A DNA stretch of 64,000 nucleotides from Adenophora triphylla var. japonica (Eukaryota > Streptophyta > Magnoliopsida > Asterales > Campanulaceae): the NCBI GenBank assembly GCA_022495995.1, contig JAFEMH010001474.1:404671-468670 (forward strand). The letters are read 5' to 3'. The notes under the pieces are model-generated. The model saw nothing but the letters and a program-made list of their open reading frames with translations. It searched no databases and was not told the origin of the DNA. Both the position numbers and the translations under genes were made by a program. Positions 1 through 10,036 of the stretch are shown in pieces (the first letter of the stretch is position 1; the number at the start of each line of letters is the position of its first letter).

Positions 1-1680
1 TCATCAATGAATATAAATTCAAGTAAGGTATCCATATAACCACATAATCCACGCCGGGATACAATATAACAATACCAAATAATCCACAAAGGGGATAACC
101 ATACAACCACATAGTAAACATATCCACACATTAGGAATCATAACAACGTATCACATATTCCACACTTGGGAAGCCACATAACACTTGCCAAATAATCCAC
201 ACTTAGGATATTAAGGTAACCATATAATCAATAATTCCACAACTCGGAATAACAATACCACAAGGTGATACATACCCATTACCAATTAGTTCAATAGTGA
301 AACCTATGGCTTCTACAAATCCAACCTCGAATAACATTAATTAAAGTTCAAGTTCTATTTCCCAAATTGGGACTATTTTGGTGAAGTCACAAATCCAACC
401 TATCAACCATTTTCGGGGCAATATTTAAACTACTTCCACAATTCCATTTTGATCACTTAAGATGTCATTGTGTAACCAAAGTATTCTACTTTAATCTAGG
501 TTAAAGAGATTTCATTTTGGTTCTAGTTCGATTAGGTTTAAACAGCTCCAAAGTTGACCCAATGTCACCAGGCCAGGGCACGACTCGTGCCCCAGGGCAC
601 GACTCGTGCCCCTTTGGCCTTCCCCAGAATCAGGCGTCCCCACTAGGCACGACTTCCCTTTAATCCTTGTCACGACTCGTCCCCATCCAAGGCACGACTC
701 GTGCCACAGGGCACGACTCGTGCCACTGAACCTGCATTCGAACAAGGCTGAAAATACCTATGTAGCTATACCAATTTATCCCAACCCAAGTTTCCTCTAT
801 TTTGTGAACATAAAAAGGTTTACTAACTTCATCCATATCATTATAGATCATTTAAATCTCCAAAATAACATTAACCTAGGTTACTCACTCTTGGATTTAC
901 TACTCATTCAACCATCACAATATCACATTTCACACTTAGTTTCTAAATCTAGTTCAATCCACTTTCTTACATTCTTAATCAACCTTTATGAACAATACTA
1001 TCATTCTAAGGCATTAAACAATCATTTAATAACAATAACAACATCAAATCATTGATGAGCATACAAAGAAAGGAAGTCATAATAACTCACTTTTGGATTT
1101 GCAATGGAAGGTTGATCTTTCTAGCTAGATGGATTCTCCTAGATGATCCCACTTCAATGATATCCTTGGACTTGAAAATGATGGAAGAATGGCTTGACTT
1201 CAAGAAGAGGGGTTGAGAGCTCCCATGGAATTTCTAAAGCTTTCTTGCTTAGGAGAAGAATAAATGTTGGATGAAGGAGGGAGAAGGAGAGTAAGAGGAG
1301 GATGATGGAGAGGGGGCCGCCAAGGAGGGAGTATGGGGAGGGACACTTGGGGCTTTAGGAGGAAGGTAAGACAATTTGGCCCCCCTCCCACAACAAATAA
1401 CTAAGGCTTTCCTTTTAAAATTTAAAACTAAATTTTATTCAAATAATTCATCCTACCCATTTACCTTCTTGTACTATTTATCATTTTTCCATTTTTATTA
1501 TTTCCCCAAATTTCTTTATTTAATATCCAATAAATTCTCAAAAGATCCTAATCTTACTACTCATCCAATTTATCTTAATTTAAGAATTTAAAGACATGAT
1601 TGAACACATAAAGCTAACATAAATATTAAAAGCATACAATATAATATTTAAAATTAGTGCCTAGGGTTGGGGTCGTTACA
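1..1680 (-). mobile_element. Probable Tekay-type Ty3-gypsy LTR, partial, reversed
   Basis: Read on the minus strand, this block starts at 1680 with TGTAACGACCCC, a start common to LTRs of plant Tekay/Del chromoviruses. It begins exactly where recognisable RNase H coding sequence of Tat element 1 starts (1681), so it was inserted into that element. The other end lies beyond the window, so the target-site duplication cannot be checked. The block is AT-rich, with imperfect ATCCACA-type repeats at 1-260. Small open frames in it match no protein I recognise. The family assignment rests on the terminal motif only. Confidence 0.55.
576..725. repeat. Cluster of the palindrome GGCACGACTCGTGCC
   Basis: Four full copies of GGCACGACTCGTGCC and two damaged ones lie within 150 bp of the Tekay-type LTR. 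The motif is self-complementary, so single strands could form short hairpins. It is GC-rich in an AT-rich LTR. Confidence 0.75.
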
Positions 1681-2790
1681 AGATCTCTACATTTATCTCT
1701 CAGCAAGTGACAAGGCCGTCGCCGCGGTGTTGGTTAGGGAGGAGGGTGGAACACAGAGGCCAGTTTACTATGTTAGTAAAGCTTTGACGGATGTGGAAAC
1801 CCGCTATTTCAACGCGGAGAAGATCGCTTATTCTCTCGTCATCACAGCACGAAAGCTACGAGCTTACTTCTCGCTCATCCCATCATTGTTTACACCGACG
1901 CCCCACTGCGAAAGATACTGCACCGCCCCGAAAGCTCCGATCGTCTACTCAATTGGAGCATTGAGCTAACGGAATTTGATATTCGTTATGTGGCAAGAAA
2001 GGCTCTGCAAGCACAGGCCCTGGCAAACTTCCTAGTTGAAACGTCGTTCACCACTGACGACGATCAAAGGCCGCAGAAGAAAGTGAGCAAGGGAAAGGAA
2101 GTCAGCGACCAACCAGCGGAGTTAGTTTTGCCTATGGGATGTTTGAAGATCTATTCAGACGGGTCGGCAACTAGAAATCTGAGCGGGGCAGGGATCGTTC
2201 TTGTCGAACCAGAAAGCGGAACAGTCTTTGAAGAAGTGTTAAGATTCAGGTTCCAAGCATCGAACAATCAAGCGGAGTACGAAGCACTTATAGCAGCCAT
2301 CGAATATGCCAAGTGTTTTGGAGCCAACAAAATTGCAGCTTTTTGTGATTCCCAATTGATCGTGAACCAAGTACGTGGAGAATATCAGGTCGTCGACTCC
2401 ACCCTTCAGAAGTACCGTTCTTTGGTCGGCGAATTGGTTCAGGGATTGAAATTTTGGGCCATCCGGAGAATTGCTCGTGAAAACAATGAACACGCCGACC
2501 TACTCTCCAAACTGGCGACATATCAACTTCCTGAAGACGAGCATGGTCAACACTTGGCCTATCTCGACCAACCCGCTTATGAACGAGTAAAGATCACGTG
2601 CGTTGGAGACGGCCCGAAGAGTTGGATCGACGAGCTTAAGGCGTTTATTGAAAAAGATGAATTGCCATCTGACGGGGTCTTGGCGCGGCAGATCAAGAGA
2701 AAAGCCACCAGATTTTCGGTCGTAGAAGGAGAGTTATACAGACGACCTATCACCAGACCGTTGTTAAAATGCGTCCACCCTGACAAGGTC
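1681..2790 (+). pseudogene. Ty3-gypsy RNase H and Tat-type archaeal-like RNase H
   Basis: The first part reads as the gypsy RNase H core (motifs LYIYLSASDKAVAAVLV, RPVYYVSKAL and RKLRAYF). Near 1870 the reading frame shifts and the RNase H end continues to the tether (ELTEFDIRYVARKA). A second RNase H follows at about 2137-2510, with the motifs KIYSDGSATRNLSGAG, SNNQAEYEALIAAIEYAK and CDSQLIVNQVRGEY. It ends in ENNEHADLLSKLA. This extra domain defines the Tat lineage and normally helps remove RNA during reverse transcription. The block ends with the linker that precedes integrase (LYRRPITRPLLKCVHPD). At least one frameshift makes it a remnant. Confidence 0.85.
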
Positions 2791-3239
2791 GTACAATTAC
2801 CCGGGGGCCTACGGGGGAAACTCCATTTGCTTTGGCTTATGGCTCTGAGGCCATGGCTCCCGCCGAGCTTCAGCTACCAACAGATCGAGTCGCCCTCTAC
2901 GATGTGGAAAAGAATATCCATAACCGACAGGTCGACCTGGACCTTGTCGACGAGCGAAGATTAGACGCCCAACTAAGGATGGAAAATTACAAGAAGAAAA
3001 CCAAGGCTTACCATGACAAGAAGGTGAAGAAAAGGTTCTTTAAAGTCGGCGATTATGTCCTCAGAAAGATTGAAGCGACGGGACTCAAAGCCCATCAAAA
3101 CAAACTGTCTCCCAACTGGGAAGGACCATACATCGTCACCAGTGTGGTCAGAGAAGGAACCTACCGCCTAGCTAAGCCAAACGGTGAACATCTTAAGCAT
3201 CCATGGCATGCCAATCACCTTATGAAGTACTACTTTTGA
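2791..3239 (+). pseudogene. Integrase C-terminal remnant of Tat element 1
   Basis: An open frame from 2832 begins AYGSEAMAPAE, the conserved motif after the integrase catalytic core. It continues through a lysine-rich stretch to a GPY-like end (SPNWEGPYIVTSVVREGTYRL) and the terminal HPWHANHLMKYYF. Directly upstream, at about 2787-2815, the sequence jumps from the pre-integrase linker to this motif. The zinc finger and the DDE core, which normally take several hundred bases, are therefore absent. This is an internal deletion, not just decay. Confidence 0.85.
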
Positions 3240-4054
3240 GACCGTCGTCATCAACAACATCCAGCGCCCTCAGGGCACCCTATCTGTGGTTCTTAGTTAA
3301 AACTTTTATTGTCATTTTGTGAAAATTCTGGAAGTCTGTATTATTGAAAGTTGTAATGGATAATCTATAAATCCCAGAAGTCTTATAAAGTGACAGAGTT
3401 GTCAATGTACGATCATTGGACAGAAACTATCAATGGAAACTAATCACTTCATTGAACTTCGCCCATTACAAACTCAAGCTTAGAACGGTTGAGGCCTGAC
3501 TTCGACCCTCTCAACTACTTTGATCAAGTATAAAGATCAGTCAAAGCAAAGACTTTGACACTTACACTCACTTTAGCCAAGTATAAAGGTTAGACGGAGC
3601 CAGACTTCGTCGAACGCTATAACGGAATAAGACGACTCGTCCATGGAGTCTTGCCTACGAGCAAAAACCTACGGACCTTCGTACTATTCCTACGAGCCAT
3701 TGAGAAGTTGAGAAAATACAAGGGCGAACAAGCGTCGGCCACATTAGGACGACCTAAGTTCTGGTCGTCACTCACGACGACCATTCGCACTTGTCCTCAA
3801 ACTTATTCACCAAAGTTATCACATGCCATCTACGCTAACAACAGATTAGCAAACAGAAAGCAAAGGCATCGAATAACTTAAAACATCAATAAAACAAGCA
3901 AACATTGTACGTACGACCCCCTCTAAACGACGAGGAAACAGGCCGGCTACATTACAAAAATTTAAAATTGTTTGAGACAATGTTTGGGACTACCACCAAA
4001 AGAAGAAACATTGTTTAAAACCTCATTACAAACGACCTCAGAAAAATCAAATAA
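3240..4054. other. Spacer between pol and antisense gene of element 1
   Basis: No gene is recognisable. Many copies of GTCGTC and GACGAC occur, as throughout this element. A short imperfect duplication of the word AAGTATAAAG-TTAGACGG type lies at 3530-3600. The antisense gene stop is at 4055. Confidence 0.6.
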
Positions 4055-4846
4055 TCACTGGGGACCAACACCGGTATTGGATGGGGATGCATAAGGATCA
4101 GGGCCGTCTCCAAGGAAGTTGGCATAATAAGCGTCGAAGTTCTTGGGATCAACTTTTGGAACTGGCCACTCGTCCTTTCCTGCCTTCTCATCGTCTTCCT
4201 TGATAATTAGCAAATCATTTTCATTGAAAGGAACGAGAGGGTGAATGAGACGAGCCTCCTGGTCATGAGATGGCTCTGAACAAAGGTCGGCCAATTTCCT
4301 TACGGACATTAAGTCCTTGGTTTCTGGGTCAGCTAAGATCCGCCGCGCCAAGTGCCTGGTTCCGTCCTGGAAAAAGATGCTAGCCTTGTCGGTGACGACC
4401 TTGAGAAACTCACCGCCCCTTTTAAATTGTTCCACAGCATCCAATTTTGTTTCGTCCAATTCGACCTGATGAACGGCCCTCATCTCCTAGACCTGAGTCC
4501 GAGCAGCCTCATAGTCTAACTTCATTTTATCAAATTTATTCTCGGCGGCCTTGAGACCCGTCGCCAAGATCTTTCCATCCTTCTCAAGCTTGGCCTTATC
4601 AGCTCACAAGATTTCCGCCTCCTTCAAAATCTCATCTTTCTGGGCCATTAATGACTCGTAGGCTGTGGTCAATTGGACGACGTTGGTTTCCGCCTCCTTC
4701 AACTTCTTCTCAGCTTCTTCCTTAGCCGCCACCGACTGGATCAGCTGCTCATTCTCTTTTTGCTCGGCGTCATAACAGGCCTTGAAGTCCGCCGTCATAG
4801 CCTCCATCATCGACGTCATATACAACCAAATAATTATTATTAGCAC
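4055..4846 (-). pseudogene. C-terminal coiled-coil part of element 1 antisense gene
   Basis: The minus strand encodes a Lys/Glu-rich heptad-like segment (4846 to 4604, for example EEAEKKLKEAETNVVQL) and then a 142-residue segment (4483 to 4055) that ends in an Asp/Pro-rich tail. The two parts are in one frame but are separated by a TGA (about 4602) and a TAG (about 4487), so the copy is broken by nonsense changes. A coiled coil after the Transposase_28-type domain is also present in element 2 at 16171-16596, which supports a shared protein layout. Upstream an intron is likely: donor GAG/GTAATT near 4895, branch-like TGCTAAT, and acceptor near 4805. Confidence 0.65.
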
Positions 4847-5648
4847 AAGTATAAAACGACGAGAAAGACGCGCAGAAGATATAAGATTGAATTACCTCAG
4901 TTTGCATGAGTCCAAAGCGGGCATGATAGGTCGTCGGACTCATCTTAGCCCCCCTCATTTGGCGGACAAGATCAGAATCCTTGCCCCGTTTGGTCAAGGC
5001 CGTCCCCAAGAGGAGGGCAGGACCACTTCTCGCCAAACAAGGAACCCCAGTTATCTGAGGAACCTTACCAAATTTGGTGGCCATTTCCAGAGCCTTTGCC
5101 CTGGTAAGTACTCCGGAAGACGAGCCAGGAGTTTCAGCTCGAGGGGTTGAAGGGTCGGATGAGCTGATAGGGTCGTTGTCGGCTCTCTTCCTCTTTTCCT
5201 TATCTCTCCCTGAGCCAGCAGAATGGTTTTTTCTATTCTTGGAGACGTGGCTCCCTTCCCCGATGACCTCATGATTAGAATCTGAACTTCCAACGTCCTC
5301 AGGGTTAACATGCTCACCCTCAACGACGACCAGTTGGTTTCCAGCATCAGCAGCCACACTTGACTCAATTCCAGCCTCTTTCTCAAGTTCGTCGACTACG
5401 ATTTGACGGCCTCCAGTGTTCAGGCCTTCAGCGACGACCTCCCTCTCGATCAGGGGGATTGCACCGGCAGGACTATCCTTGGGAAGCTGATCGTTCCTCT
5501 TTGATTGATTCTCTTGGCGGTCGTAGATGGCATTAGTCGCCGCCCTATCTTTCTTCGCCTTGGTTCGTGCATTGGGTCTGATTGCCTCGTTCACATTCAT
5601 GATTTCCTTTTCAATAAGGTGGATATCCCTTTCTGAAAGAACTGCCAA
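4847..5648 (-). CDS. Middle segment of element 1 antisense gene
   Basis: The open frame runs from 5648 down to 4770 (292 codons); the part that looks coding ends near 4896 at a consensus splice donor. It starts just after a strong acceptor (TTATTTGGCAG at 5642-5652, minus strand). The product is hydrophilic and low in complexity, with acidic and Ser-rich stretches and a basic cluster (DKEKRKRAD) that could act as a nuclear localisation signal. I recognise no catalytic domain. It links the conserved domain of the 5700-6887 exon to the coiled coil of the 4055-4846 segment. The role is unknown. Confidence 0.6.
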
Positions 5649-5699
5649 ATAAGAATGAAAAAGGTTAAGTCAATCACGACGAGACAAAAAGACATATTA

Positions 5700-6887
5700 T
5701 CAAAGTAAATAGACAAGTGTTGAGAGAGCCCAACCCCCAAACATCTCAAGGTTTTCGCAACGCTCTTCGGGGTGGTCAAAGCGAGCGCCGGCACAATTAA
5801 TGCAGTTGTCTTCCCAAGCCAAGTCGTCGTGAACGACCCAGACTGGATAGCGAGTGTCAAGATTTATCTTCACTAAGGGGTCGGGGCCCTTCGACGGCCT
5901 AGACATAATGCCAACCCTTATGTACCTCCAGTGAGAGGCTTCAATGTCCGTGAACGACACCCATCCAAGACTTAACAAACCATCAATCTTCTTCTTTAGC
6001 TCGTCAGCCCACGGAGCTTGAAACACATAGTCGTCGGTAACAAAATCATGGCTCTCAGGCCAAGGAAACTGCCATCCTACCCGGCTCTCCACCAGGATCA
6101 TATGACTGTCCCATCCGTACACTTTATTTTGTGTGTCAAGGAACAAGCCTTGAACATTCCTAATAGACGACACGCTCACCAGGGACTTCCCGTTCTTAAT
6201 GGATCGCTTCGTCCGATAATATTGAAGAAACACTTTGTTACATGGCTCGTAGCCAAGAAATCTGCAGACGACTATGAAGCATGATAAAACCCTGACAGTG
6301 TTGCCACTCAACTCCATCGGCACACAACCTGAGTCTTCCAAAAACTCGTTGATAAAGGGGTCCAAGGGCAACCTCAATCCAAGCTCGAACTGTTTATAGA
6401 AGAAAGCAACTTTCTTCTTACTGGTGAGGATTGATTGCCTACGAGGCTCGTACTCTTTCAAGCTGAGATATTCAAGCTTGTAATTGTTGGCGTGAACTCT
6501 GAACGAACTTCGAAGGGAATCTATGAACAGCTTCGCATTATCTCCTTTCTTCTTTGTATTGACCTTAGTGATGGCCCAATCACCTCGTGCCCCGCCTCCA
6601 AAATCCAACTCATTCCCTCCAACCTGTACACTGGTATGGAAGGCGTCGACGATCCTAGTGCCTCCCGCACTTGTGCTAGCTTCGTTCGTTTCTTGAGCCA
6701 GCTGGTCAGGGCGGCCGTCGTGATCCATGTCTACAAAACAAGGAAAGACAGAAGGGGAATCAGTCCTAACATTTGTAGACGACGACCTAACTATGGGCAA
6801 CCTAGATTCCCCTACAACCGAGCTCCTAAATGAATCACGACGGGACAAAGAGTAATTGGCTCGTATGTGATTTGGAAGGTCGTTCAT
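5700..6887 (-). CDS. Transposase_28-type domain exon of element 1 antisense gene
   Basis: This is an uninterrupted 395-codon frame on the strand opposite to pol. Residues about 163-216 carry the conserved core FELGLRLPLDPF, then PMELSGNTVRVLSCFI, then CRFLGYEP. This matches the Pfam family called putative gypsy type transposon (Transposase_28), which is found in plant Tat elements; despite the name no transposase activity is established. The true start is upstream, because the frame continues into 6888-7090 apart from a break near 6940. The 3' side ends at an intron (about 5642-5740). The same core is at 14610-14770 in element 2. This is the best preserved coding piece of element 1. Confidence 0.8.
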   Translation of the reverse strand: MNDLPNHIRANYSLSRRDSFRSSVVGESRLPIVRSSSTNVRTDSPSVFPCFVDMDHDGRPDQLAQETNEASTSAGGTRIVDAFHTSVQVGGNELDFGGGARGDWAITKVNTKKKGDNAKLFIDSLRSSFRVHANNYKLEYLSLKEYEPRRQSILTSKKKVAFFYKQFELGLRLPLDPFINEFLEDSGCVPMELSGNTVRVLSCFIVVCRFLGYEPCNKVFLQYYRTKRSIKNGKSLVSVSSIRNVQGLFLDTQNKVYGWDSHMILVESRVGWQFPWPESHDFVTDDYVFQAPWADELKKKIDGLLSLGWVSFTDIEASHWRYIRVGIMSRPSKGPDPLVKINLDTRYPVWVVHDDLAWEDNCINCAGARFDHPEERCENLEMFGGWALSTLVYLL

Positions 6888-7364
6888 TGACCTAAAAGAC
6901 GTTATTCTTGGGTCATCTTCCGCAAAATCCCCAAGAACTTCACCGACTGGAAACCTAGAGGTTCATTTTCAAAGTCGAACTTTGCCAAAATAGATGAACA
7001 TTCAGCCAATGGAATCTCCCTCCAAACACCCTTGGCACACTTGTATACCCTATGATTCAACCCAAAGCCAAACTTGACCCCTCTCTCAAAGCTCACCGTT
7101 CTGGGTCCCATTAAATAAATCCTTAAACCCCAAACAAAAACCCAGAAAATGAAGAATAACGAATAAGTTACCTGCTTCTGGGTTCGAAGATGGTATTTTC
7201 GATGAGTTTGCCGGTGGTAAATCAAAGAAGTTCCTAATCCAAGCTGCCGGATTGTCCAAAGGTGGTGAAGCCAGAGCAGTCGATATCACCGGAAAACGTT
7301 CGCACGGTTGCCGGAGTTCTTTGTTGCTGGTTGCCGGAAATCGCCCTTGCCCTTTGCTCTCCAA
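6888..7364 (-). CDS. 5' exons of element 1 antisense gene
   Basis: The likely start codon is at 7364 (MESKGQGRFPATS). The first exon ends at the donor GCAG/GTAACT near 7171. Coding resumes by about 7090 with a frame containing FGFGLNHRVYKCAKGVW and runs on into the next segment. A single frame change near 6940 separates it from the Transposase_28 exon. The start lies about 40 bp downstream of a TATA-like box (7406-7416, minus). The exon borders are my inference from consensus sites and reading frame; the product has no known function. Confidence 0.5.
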
Positions 7365-7405
7365 GAAATCTGATGCGGAAAATTTGAAATGGAGGAGGGA
7401 GGAGG

Positions 7406-7416
7406 TTTTTTATATT
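7406..7416 (-). promoter_or_regulatory. TATA-like box of element 1 antisense gene
   Basis: The minus strand reads AAATATAAAAAACC here, about 45 bases before the proposed ATG at 7364. It points away from the LTR, so it would drive the antisense gene independently of the element's own LTR promoter. Confidence 0.55.
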
Positions 7417-7654
7417 TGGGGAAGACGAAGGGTTTATGCCTAGGACACCCAAACGGCGAAATGATGGGCATTAAATACCTTCCACAACTTCCGAGGAGAA
7501 TGTCCCATCGCGGGACACGTGTCAATTAATGGAGGAATCTCAGCCGCCCACGTCATCAATGCTGACATCACCATAATTCAAAATTCAAATTGACGGTCGT
7601 ACGGATAGCCTCAGAGGGAAAACGACAACTCCTGGCGCGTCAAGACGATCCATG

Positions 7655-7667
7655 AGTTGGGGGCCAC
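7655..7667 (+). other. Polypurine tract of element 1
   Basis: GAGTTGGGGGCCAC lies directly before the LTR start TGAACGG at 7668. Element 2 has a similar GGGGCCAT tract next to its 3' LTR. It would prime plus-strand DNA synthesis. Confidence 0.65.
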
Positions 7668-8890
7668 TGAACGGAATAATCTGTGATGGGCCGAGCCCAA
7701 TACTTTTCTACGAACTATGGACCCGGCAAGCCCACCGAAGGATCAACTACGAGATGTCAGATCAGGATCTGGGTTATGGCTCGTCCAACAATGGATGACG
7801 GTCGTCGCCACTGAGCGACCAAGCCCATCCAAGCGACGAGCCAATATACCCTTGAACAAAAAGTTTGGACCTTAGCCCGTCGATGTGTCTAGAAGAGATC
7901 GTCGTCAGTGAGCCATGACCCACTTAACGACGAGCCTTCAAGCCGCGCCAAACTTGTCCTTCTCACCAGTGACGTCGATGTTGGACGACCAATTCTCAAG
8001 TACCGTTCACTCGTCGAGTCCCCTCTCAAAGAGACGACCTAATTGGACATACAGCTCCAGGTCGTCCCTTCTAATAAGCTTCTTCAGCAAGCTTGATTAG
8101 TTAGCTAATTTGGGATAATATCAGACCTACCACAGTGCTTTGTTACACGTGCAATCATCTAACCAGTAATAATACCAAAAGGTGTACAGGTTGACTTTCC
8201 CTTATAAGCTAAGCTACTTATCAGTGTCAGGTGTTGCAGTGTCCTTACATAGACGGACCAGTCCCAGCGTGACACGTGTATGCCTGGGAAATGAAGCTGA
8301 TCCAACGGTTGGTAACCATCCAATCCAACGGCTCTGGCGAAACCCTAATATCACTACTCCCACTATAAATAAGAGAATAACATGATGGACACAGGTAATG
8401 CTTTACTGCATACTCCCTCCGTCCCGCTAATATTAGCACACTTTCCTTTTTGGGCGTCCCGCTAATATCCGCACACTCCCAAAAAGGAAACTTTATATTA
8501 ATAAAATATTCACCCAATCCCACTCATTCTCTCTCCTACATTATTTTAATACTCACAACACCATTATAATTTATTACACCCTCCACTCATTCTTTTACAC
8601 TCACAACATTTTATTAAAATATCATATTCCTTAATTCCCGCGCAAACAGTGTTTGTGCTAATATTAGGGGACGGAGGGAGTATTTACGTACTCCTGCACT
8701 CTCCATACCATTTTTCCATTTTCTCAGTCCATCATCTTACTCTCACGCCGGAGGGGCTTGCCGGAAGACCCCCGGCGCAGTTTCACTGTTATTTCTTGTG
8801 GTGTGCAGATCACAAAGCTAGCTCAATCATTCGCTGGACCCAAGAACTGAGCCCAACACGCTTTCCTGCGCGATCATTACTCTTGATTCA
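7668..8890 (+). repeat. 3' LTR of Tat element 1
   Basis: It starts TGAACGG after the polypurine tract and probably ends TTGATTCA at 8890, giving TGAA/TTCA inverted ends. A TATA-like ACTATAAATAAG lies near 8360. The stretch near 8745-8790 (CACGCCGGAGGGGCTTGCCGG) resembles the R/U5 part of other Tat LTRs. It is rich in GTCGTC/GACGAC. A Stowaway MITE (8413-8680) interrupts it. The right end is inferred, because no 5' LTR is available for comparison. Confidence 0.6.
8411..8682. mobile_element. Stowaway-type MITE with TA target duplication
   Basis: The terminal inverted repeats CTCCCTCCGTCCCGCTAATA and its complement at 8657-8680 extend about 26 bp with one indel. TA is duplicated at 8411-8412 and 8681-8682. 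CTCCCTCCGTCCC is the hallmark of plant Stowaway (Tc1/mariner-related) MITEs. No coding capacity. It is younger than the LTR it sits in. Confidence 0.92.
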
Positions 8891-9240
8891 AAAGCAAATT
8901 TGATTATATTTTTTTATGAGATTTACTTTGGGACGGAGGTACTACCACTTAATCAAACTCTGATTTAGTCACAACTTTGTAATTAACGGGAAAAAGTTGA
9001 GATCCGTTTGAAACTTGATACTGTTATAATTTGATCAAACTAGTATGGTGGTAGAGTAATAGCCAAAAGTTGGTACTTATAAATGTTGAACCATGTGATA
9101 CAAAATTGGCAAACATTTTGTTCAAAGATATTCAAGTTTCCTTTATTTATGAAAATGTCTCGTAAATGTAAATGTTGAACTCACCCCTAAATCGTAAACT
9201 GTCACCCGAGATAATGTGAATGGTTGTTAAGAAGTCAAGG
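8891..9240. other. Non-coding stretch
   Basis: GGGACGGAGGTAC near 8931 resembles a lone Stowaway end. ACTACCAC at 8941 and GTGGTAG at 9049 are weakly inverted, so an old eroded MITE is possible. Nothing else is recognisable. Confidence 0.4.
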
Positions 9241-9300
9241 CTGGCTCTATATAATAAATGAGTTTTCCCTAATCTTCTTCTACAACCCCATCAACATAAG

Positions 9301-9544
9301 ATGAAGAAGAAGCAGACAGTTGATGGCACTAAAAACAAGGCGAAGAAGAAACGAAGTAATGAAAAGGTAAATCTGTCGTTTTGGTTTGTATGCACATAAA
9401 GTAACTTGATGCATTTTTTTAAGAAATCATTATGGTTTTATTACCCCAGCAGATTTATTTCTGCAGTATGATCTCCGTGTGAAGGATCGGAGTTGGCCCA
9501 TATCAATTATTTTATCTTATTTTTTTTATTCAGTTTTGACATAA
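9301..9544 (+). CDS. Possible tiny two-exon gene or displaced gene 5' end
   Basis: A TATA-like box (CTATATAATAAATG, 9248-9261) and a CT-rich leader precede an ATG at 9301. Exon 1 (9301-9366) encodes a very basic peptide (MKKKQTVDGTKNKAKKKRSN) and ends AAAAG/GTAAAT. A candidate exon 2 begins after TTTCTGCAG at 9467 and stays open for 25 codons (YDLRVKDRSWPI...) to TAA at 9542-9544. The two parts join in phase and would give 47 residues. I do not recognise the family. It could be the 5' end of a gene whose remainder was lost when the hairpin and the GC-rich element were inserted downstream. It is short enough to arise by chance. Confidence 0.3.
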
Positions 9545-9644
9545 AATTTATGTAATTTGAGTAGTTCTTGTGAAAACAATTTTATCAAAATTTTATAAAA
9601 AAATTAGTTTTCAGCACTGTTCATCACTTTTATTAGTTAAACAT

Positions 9645-9942
9645 AACGTTTAGCATTGATTTTTTTTTTAAAAAAAAATTATAAATATTAATATTGGTAC
9701 CACTAATAATGCTATAAATTATTTTTTATAATTTCATGAATATTATTAAAATTACATGTCAAAATCTTGTGAAAAACTAGTTTTTTCGTAATATAAGAAA
9801 AAACTAGTTTTTCACAAGATTTTGACATGCAATTTTAATAATATTCATGAAATTATAAAAAATAATTTATAGCATTATTAGTGGTACCAATATTAATATT
9901 TATAATTTTTTTTAAAAAAAATCAATGCTATAATATTACGTT
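9645..9942. repeat. Long near-perfect hairpin (foldback MITE or small-RNA precursor)
   Basis: The left arm 9645-9787 and the right arm 9797-9942 are inverted copies of about 143-146 bp, with a loop of about nine bases around 9788-9796. The arms differ by few bases; the main difference is an insertion of about six bases near the outer end. The composition is strongly AT-rich. No TIR family is recognisable. Confidence 0.9.
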
Positions 9943-10036
9943 AAAAATAATCTACTTTAATTAAAAAATAAATTATACATTTATTTTGAAATAAAGACTG
10001 TGCATTAATAAGTGACAGCTCATTCAAGTGTGGGTG

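Larger units (their letters stand above)
1681..8890 (+). mobile_element. Tat/Retand-type Ty3-gypsy element 1, 5' part missing
   Basis: In order on the plus strand this holds RNase H, a second (archaeal-type) RNase H, the integrase C-terminus, a spacer, a large antisense gene (7364 to 4055), a polypurine tract (7655-7667) and a 3' LTR (7668-8890). Dual RNase H plus an antisense ORF after pol is typical of the Tat clade. The left end is cut by the reversed LTR at 1680; gag, protease and reverse transcriptase are not in the window. The integrase core is deleted and pol is frameshifted, so the element cannot move by itself. Confidence 0.8.

Noticed and set aside
606..1055. 149-codon plus-strand frame in the Tekay-type LTR
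   Set aside because: Low-complexity Asn/Ile/Leu-rich product of AT-rich LTR sequence, with no motif.
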